A DNA stretch of 64,000 bases from Shewanella kaireitica. Lineage in GTDB: Bacteria; Pseudomonadota; Gammaproteobacteria; Enterobacterales; Shewanellaceae. How positions within the stretch are numbered: the first letter of the stretch is position 1; every line of letters starts with the position of its first letter. This document shows, piece by piece, positions 59,476 to 64,000 of this stretch. Position numbers and translations under genes: made by a program. The stretch is taken from NCBI RefSeq assembly GCF_023284045.1, contig NZ_JAKIKQ010000001.1:434001-498000 (forward strand), given 5' to 3'. The notes below the pieces were generated by a model. That model made no database searches and was not told where the DNA came from. It was given only the letters and a program-made list of their open reading frames with translations.

Positions 59476-60336
59476 CTAATCAATCCGAAAGACTTGCGCA
59501 AATACCGCTTTCAGTGCTTTGATGTAGCTGGTGTCAGTATTGAAGTGGATCAACTGCGCTAGTTCATCGCCTACCGGCGTGAAACGGTAATAACTGAAAA
59601 ACAGCTGACCGCTTTTAGGTGTGAGTTTTAGCTTGATATTGCTAAGCGCAAAGTTAATCGGCTTTTTACTACTAAGTAGGCCTGTTTCGAGTTCACTGCG
59701 ATGCAAGATACCAGCTTCAATCAAAGTTAAAATATTAGAATAGGGTAGACCAAACTGCGATAAACCTATATTAGTTTGAGTCGGTTTTTTAAATAGATTC
59801 CCTAAGCCACTGGCATGCTTAAAGCCAATGATTAGCTTCAATTTACTCTCATTATTAACCAGTACTGACATCCCCAAGGCTTTTTCCAGTATCTGCGCTT
59901 CTTTGTGGGTTAGCTGCTTTAAAGTGGTTAATGTACGGAGGCTAAAGTTACCCGGGTTGGTGATCTCGCTGGCTAAAATACGCCCCCAAAGCTCCTGCAT
60001 TTTGCGGTTGTGGATCTGCTCTGCAAGTTGAAAGAATTGGTGCGCCCAATCGGCGTCGAGATCCATACCGGTAACATCTGAGGGTGTTTGGCTTATGGCA
60101 ATCTTATAGATAGTTTCTAAATTTGACTGGTACTGGTTAGCGAGTTTTTGCGCTCTATAAGCACTGCGCTCGGTAATGGAAGCACTGCTGGGTCGGTAAT
60201 CACCTTCGCTGCTGAGTCCGAGCATCCGCCCAAGGAGCAGTGCTTTCTTTCTTGCTGACACATCGGCTGACGTAGCGCTATCAACAACAGTTGGTTTGTC
60301 TGTATGCGCTTTCGTGTCTTGCACTGTTTCAACCAT
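59476..60336 (-). CDS. TIGR03899/DUF2806-like protein
   Basis: 286 residues, cytoplasmic, no cysteines. SARKKALLLGRMLGLSSEGD, AEQIHNRKMQELWGRILA and ASEITNPGNFSLRTLTTLKQ are the segments I associate with TIGR03899 or DUF2806, seen in Vibrio and Shewanella. Function unknown. It lies downstream of the MFS gene in the same direction (62 bases), so they may share a transcript. Confidence 0.7.
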   Translation of the reverse strand: MVETVQDTKAHTDKPTVVDSATSADVSARKKALLLGRMLGLSSEGDYRPSSASITERSAYRAQKLANQYQSNLETIYKIAISQTPSDVTGMDLDADWAHQFFQLAEQIHNRKMQELWGRILASEITNPGNFSLRTLTTLKQLTHKEAQILEKALGMSVLVNNESKLKLIIGFKHASGLGNLFKKPTQTNIGLSQFGLPYSNILTLIEAGILHRSELETGLLSSKKPINFALSNIKLKLTPKSGQLFFSYYRFTPVGDELAQLIHFNTDTSYIKALKAVFAQVFRID

Positions 60337-60398
60337 CAGCCGAGTCCTTTGTAAACATTACAGTTATCTTTATGCCGAACAAGTCGTTCATTGTCTAG

Positions 60399-61586
60399 CT
60401 ATTTATCTGCGTTAGCCAGTGGTGGCAGTTTGCCAAATAGCGCGACCTCTTCGCCCCTTTGTGGGTGGCGAGGCACATTTATCGCTAAGATCAGTGAGCA
60501 AACAGCGAAGCCCGCGCCGATGTAAAATACCAGCGCTGGCGAGGTTAGCCACAAAAGTCCTAGAAGTGCAGGGATCACCACCGCCGCAATATGGTTAATG
60601 GTGAAACTGACTGACATGGTTGCCGCTATATCTTTGGGGTCGGCAATTTTCTGGAAGTAAGTTTTTACCGCTATCGCCATCGCAAATAAAAGGTGGTCAA
60701 TCACGTAGAGCGCTGCGGCAACTTCTGCGTGCTCGACTAGTGCATAGCTGACAAACACCAGTATTAAACCAATATATTCGATCGTTAGTGCATTACGCTC
60801 ACCAATACGGCCAATGAAGCGGCCTATTGCAGGGGCAAATAACAGATTTACCACGTAGTTGATTAAGAACAGTGAGGTGATTTGGCTGATGCTATAGCCA
60901 AACTTCTCAACCATCATAAAGCCAGCGAACACCATGAAGATCTGTCTTCTGGCGCCAGAGAAAAAGGTCAGCATGTAATACAGCCAGTAGCGCTTTCTAA
61001 GAATGATTTTCTTGTGTTGTACTTCGCCTTGAGGAAATGTCGGGAAATACAGAGTAATGGTGATGACCATCACCAAGCCTAACACCCCTATGATGGCGTA
61101 CATCCATTGATAATCGAGCTGTAGCCAAGTCATTATTAACCAAATACTACCATAGCCCATCAGAGCGGCTGCACTGCGCCAAGCGAGTGCTTTTCCTAAA
61201 AAGGCTGCGGTATTTTTCTTTTCAACCCACTGCAAGGTAAGCGATTGGTTGATGGTCTCAAAGTAGTGAAAGCCAATCGACATTAATACCGTAGTGATAT
61301 ACAGCCCAAGTACCTGTGGGAAGAATCCTGTTATCGCCACCCCAATACAGAGCAAAGCTAAGGATAGCAAGGCAAACGCTTGTTCCTTTATCAGCAATAG
61401 GACAAAGATAGCGGTGAATGCAAGAAAGCCCGGTACCTCTCTCAAGCTTTGCAAAATGCCTATTTCAGCACCTGTAAACTGTGCCCGTTCGATGACAAAA
61501 TTGTTGAGCAGCACCTGCCAAACGGCAAAAACGAGTGACATGATAAATGTCATCAAAAGTAATAGCTTTTGCGGGTTATTCTTCAT
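60399..61586 (-). CDS. Major facilitator superfamily transporter
   Basis: 395 residues, about twelve membrane helices. The loop between helices 2 and 3 is not a typical drug-efflux signature. LINYVVNLLFAPAIGRFIGR and GERNALTIEYIGLI mark the C-terminal half. The substrate is unknown. Confidence 0.85.
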   Translation of the reverse strand: MKNNPQKLLLLMTFIMSLVFAVWQVLLNNFVIERAQFTGAEIGILQSLREVPGFLAFTAIFVLLLIKEQAFALLSLALLCIGVAITGFFPQVLGLYITTVLMSIGFHYFETINQSLTLQWVEKKNTAAFLGKALAWRSAAALMGYGSIWLIMTWLQLDYQWMYAIIGVLGLVMVITITLYFPTFPQGEVQHKKIILRKRYWLYYMLTFFSGARRQIFMVFAGFMMVEKFGYSISQITSLFLINYVVNLLFAPAIGRFIGRIGERNALTIEYIGLILVFVSYALVEHAEVAAALYVIDHLLFAMAIAVKTYFQKIADPKDIAATMSVSFTINHIAAVVIPALLGLLWLTSPALVFYIGAGFAVCSLILAINVPRHPQRGEEVALFGKLPPLANADK

Positions 61587-61649
61587 TGAAACTATCCATG
61601 TACTACGGCGAAAGGATGAGCAGTATATACCAATCCGTAAAATGTGGGG

Positions 61650-61690
61650 GACTCAAGATGGTTTAACTTTTCAGGGATAAGTCTTGAGTC
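61650..61690. repeat. Inverted repeat in the MFS-porin intergenic region
   Basis: GACTCAAGA and TCTTGAGTC are perfect 9-bp arms with a 23-base loop. The whole gap (61587-62250, 664 bases) contains no gene I can support; apart from this and the Fur box near its end I see only AT-rich sequence. Confidence 0.45.
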
Positions 61691-62165
61691 ACGGCTGCAA
61701 TAAGTGACTTAAATACTACATAGTTCTTATCCCAATATGGACTAAAGCACCGAAAAATAAACGAGTCTCATGTTAACAGGGCTCAGTTCTTGCGCTGCTT
61801 GTTAAAGCTTTTTCTGACCAACCAATTGACATACTGACTGGATTCTAACGGAGCATATTTTCCAACATTTGCTGGGTGTTAGCTCTTTCTGGCGTATTAA
61901 AATTCATCGTTTACTGAGTAGGGGCTGAATAAATGAACATTGCTTGTGTTCGAATCGCCCGTTTTTTGCGTAACAAGTTTGTCATGACTAGTTAATTATA
62001 GTATTTGCTAATTTATTTTTTCACTTATACTCTTCAATTTTTATGCTGAGGGTTTGTGTGTAAGTTTTTGATAGTTAGCTGTTTACCTTTCTTTTTAGAT
62101 GTGGCTTACAGCTGTTAATTTGCTTTGGCTAATGTAAGTTGTTTGTAAATTATATTGTAAAGAAT

Positions 62166-62184
62166 AATGCAAATCGTTCTCATT
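62166..62184 (+). promoter_or_regulatory. Fur box upstream of the porin gene
   Basis: AATGCAAATCGTTCTCATT has the outer AATG/CATT symmetry and the AAT/TT core of a Fur site. It lies 67 bases before the porin start, in promoter position. Confidence 0.6.
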
Positions 62185-62250
62185 TGAGGTAGTTTGGCGG
62201 CAATAATTAGGGATGCTGGATTCCAGCAAGAATCAATTGAGAGCCGTTTT

Positions 62251-63666
62251 ATGAAAAACATGTCAAAACATGTGAAGCTAAACCTACTCGCTGCAACTAT
62301 CGCTGGTGTGTTTAGTGCTAGCGCCATGTCAGCAACAGATCCAGAAGCATTAGCCGCTGCCATTGCCAAGCAAGAAGCTGAACTGGTGGTCTTGAAGGGC
62401 CAGCTGAAAGAGTTGGCTAAGCAGCAGCGAGAGCAGCAAGCTCAAGCTGAACAACAAAAAGCGCAGCAGTTAGAGCAGCAAACTGCAATTGAAACGGTTC
62501 AAGCTGAATCTAGCAAACTAAGTAAATTCTCTTTTAAGTCATACGGTAGTGTCATCTATACCAATGATGAATATTACGACAACGTTCAAGATACAACCCC
62601 AGAGCGCCGTGGTCGCTTTGACCTTGAGCGAATTGTGACTGAGTTTGGCTATCAGTTTAACGATGAGTGGGACATGGAAGTTGAAATTGAATATGAGCAC
62701 GGTGGTACTGGTTCATCTTTAGAATACGACGGCTTTGATGAATTTGGCGAGTTTGAAGCTGAGGTTGAAGCTGGCGGCGAAGTAATGATCGAAAAGGCAC
62801 AAATTCGTTATCGTCCAAGCGACGCGTTTGGCGTTAAATTCGGTAATATCCATCTGCCTGTTGGTTTGAGTAGCACTCTACACAAGCCTAATCAATACCT
62901 TACTGTTCAGCGCCATAAAAGTGAGGCTGCAATGCTTCCAGCTGTTTGGAATGAAAACGGTATTGGTATTTTTGGTGAAATCGCTAATTTCCATTATCAA
63001 GCGCAGGTTGTCAGCGGTTTAAATTCTGAATACTTCCGCACTTACGATTGGGTAGCCTCTGGTCACCAAAAACGCTTTGAGCATGTTAATGGCGATGATC
63101 TGGCATACGTCGTACGTTTAGATTACGGCAATTTTAAAAACGGTTCAGCTGTTGGTGTTTCGTATTACTACGGTAATACCAGTGGTAACCGTCATAAAAC
63201 TAACAAGATGAGTGCTGATGGCACCGTGGGCATTTTATCTGTTGCTGGCGCCTATGTTGAAGGCCCGTGGATTTTACGTGGTCAATATCTTAACGGAACC
63301 TTGAGTGACGCAGACGCAATCACTCAAGCGAATAAAACAACCCCGGGTCTAAAGCCTGGTAACTTTGCCCAGCTTGGCAGTGAGTCTGAAGCCTTCTTTG
63401 TCGAAGCTGGCGTTGACTTAAGCCACTTCACCTCTATTCCTGTCACTGTTTTTGCCAATATCGATTATTCAAACCCGCTTAAAGAGGTTGAATCAGGCAT
63501 CGCCACTAAGCGATACGAAAATACCTGGATTAGCGGTGGCATCAACTATTTCCCAATCCCTGAGATTGTTATCAAGGCTGAGGCTGGTGTACAGCAAGTT
63601 GCTGTGTCTTCAATTCCTGATACCAACTTTTTCGCGCTGGGCGTGGGCTATCAGTTCTCGCTATAA
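62251..63666 (+). CDS. Outer-membrane porin, iron-regulated type
   Basis: 471 residues from the ATG at 62251 (GAGAG upstream); in-frame sequence back to 62194 is rejected because it overlaps the promoter region and lacks a signal. A signal peptide ends MSATDPEA. A coiled coil (about 30-85, many Gln and Glu) precedes a barrel that ends in phenylalanine-serine-leucine (YQFSL). The mid-region repeats acidic stretches (EFGEFEAEVEAGGEV). A Fur box upstream and an imelysin-like gene downstream point to iron-related transport. The substrate is unknown. Confidence 0.85.
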   Translation: MKNMSKHVKLNLLAATIAGVFSASAMSATDPEALAAAIAKQEAELVVLKGQLKELAKQQREQQAQAEQQKAQQLEQQTAIETVQAESSKLSKFSFKSYGSVIYTNDEYYDNVQDTTPERRGRFDLERIVTEFGYQFNDEWDMEVEIEYEHGGTGSSLEYDGFDEFGEFEAEVEAGGEVMIEKAQIRYRPSDAFGVKFGNIHLPVGLSSTLHKPNQYLTVQRHKSEAAMLPAVWNENGIGIFGEIANFHYQAQVVSGLNSEYFRTYDWVASGHQKRFEHVNGDDLAYVVRLDYGNFKNGSAVGVSYYYGNTSGNRHKTNKMSADGTVGILSVAGAYVEGPWILRGQYLNGTLSDADAITQANKTTPGLKPGNFAQLGSESEAFFVEAGVDLSHFTSIPVTVFANIDYSNPLKEVESGIATKRYENTWISGGINYFPIPEIVIKAEAGVQQVAVSSIPDTNFFALGVGYQFSL

Positions 63667-63726
63667 ACAATCAAACACAAGTTAGCTTAATCAATTTACC
63701 TAAGTTATAAAAAAATGGAGTTTTTA

Positions 63727-64000
63727 ATGAAACAATTTACTCATTCAGCGGTTGCTATCGCGTTAATCTCTGCACTTGCTGCATGTGGTGGTTCTGGTTC
63801 CGACAGTACACCAACAACTGAACCTGATAACTCTTTCTCGTTCGATGCCACTGATATGGTGACTAATCTTACTGAGGACGTCATCGTTGCCGGTTACAAT
63901 GACTTAGCGGGTGAAGGTGAAGCATTGTTACTCGCAACGCAAACATTGGTTGCCACACCTACTCAAGCTAATTTGGAAGCTACGCAAGATGCATGGAAAG
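63727..64000 (+). CDS. Imelysin-family lipoprotein, N-terminal part (runs off window end)
   Basis: 91 codons are visible. The lipobox LAAC at residues 18-21 marks a lipoprotein, followed by a Ser/Thr/Pro-rich linker and MVTNLTEDVIVAGYNDLAGE, then TQANLEATQDAWK, the opening of an imelysin (ICMP, peptidase M75-like) domain. Such proteins bind or release iron near the membrane. TGGAG precedes the ATG. It probably shares the Fur-controlled transcript with the porin 60 bases upstream. Confidence 0.8.
   Translation, partial: MKQFTHSAVAIALISALAACGGSGSDSTPTTEPDNSFSFDATDMVTNLTEDVIVAGYNDLAGEGEALLLATQTLVATPTQANLEATQDAWK

Noticed and set aside
61294..61680. Plus-strand frame of 128 codons
   Set aside because: It is antisense to the MFS gene and shows no family match or start signal.

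Overview
The window is chromosomal DNA of a gammaproteobacterium, most probably a marine Shewanella. The evidence is the near-complete set of housekeeping genes with Shewanella-type neighbourhoods: lptD-surA-pdxA-rsmA-apaG-apaH divergent from amgK-murU-djlA, ispB divergent from rplU-rpmA-cgtA, and argR divergent from mdh. Shewanella-associated families support it: a DyP peroxidase, DUF3718, DUF3144, a pentaheme cytochrome, and a porin followed by an imelysin-like lipoprotein. Most genes look like ordinary core genome. I see no tRNA, rRNA, CRISPR array, prophage or intact insertion sequence.

Region 1-6.6 kb is the most accessory part. A truncated LysR gene is divergent from an FMN reductase. 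Next come two paralogous LysR-type regulators in convergent orientation; one carries a six-cysteine C-terminal tail. Then come a membrane-anchored DUF2726-like protein and a nrfBCD module (pentaheme cytochrome, Tat-exported 4Fe-4S protein, NrfD quinol-side membrane subunit) with no nrfA terminal reductase. A 58-codon gene with its own ribosome binding site and intrinsic terminator follows on the minus strand.

Region 7-18 kb holds an Atm1-type ABC exporter, two small unknown proteins that overlap tail to tail, a periplasmic histidine phosphatase, ferredoxin-NADP reductase, a GST-like protein, and a Fur-controlled ferric iron importer fbpABC with an intrinsic terminator between fbpA and fbpB. 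A DyP peroxidase follows. It is bracketed by a 290-bp MITE-like element with terminal inverted repeats and by a decayed relative of that element. A cupin protein and a possible micro-gene or small RNA come next.

Region 18-48 kb is core: argR (with ARG boxes), mdh, ispB, rplU-rpmA-cgtA, yjjP-yjjB, folA, a chemoreceptor, the lptD and amgK operons, purT, a yiaW-yiaV secretion pair, a Ycf46-type AAA ATPase, an S10 carboxypeptidase, a LysE exporter, two tandem orphan type IV pilins and ung. Region 48-58.6 kb has a 5-formyl-THF cyclo-ligase, a RIO kinase, an S41-like protein that seems to lack its catalytic serine, pldA, and the sulfate assimilation operon cobA-cysD-cysN-(SLC13 permease)-cysC. Region 58.8-64 kb has a YdeI-family protein, a TIGR03899-type protein, an MFS transporter, and a Fur-box-preceded porin followed by an imelysin-type lipoprotein that runs off the end.

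Many start codons were moved to fit ribosome binding sites (for example nrfC GTG at 4912, the Atm1 exporter at 7160, fpr at 10406, mdh at 18866, cysD at 53792). The strongest candidates for something new are the nrfBCD module without nrfA and its paired regulators, the Cys-tailed regulator, the 58-residue gene, the MITE flanking the DyP gene, and the inactive-looking S41 protein.
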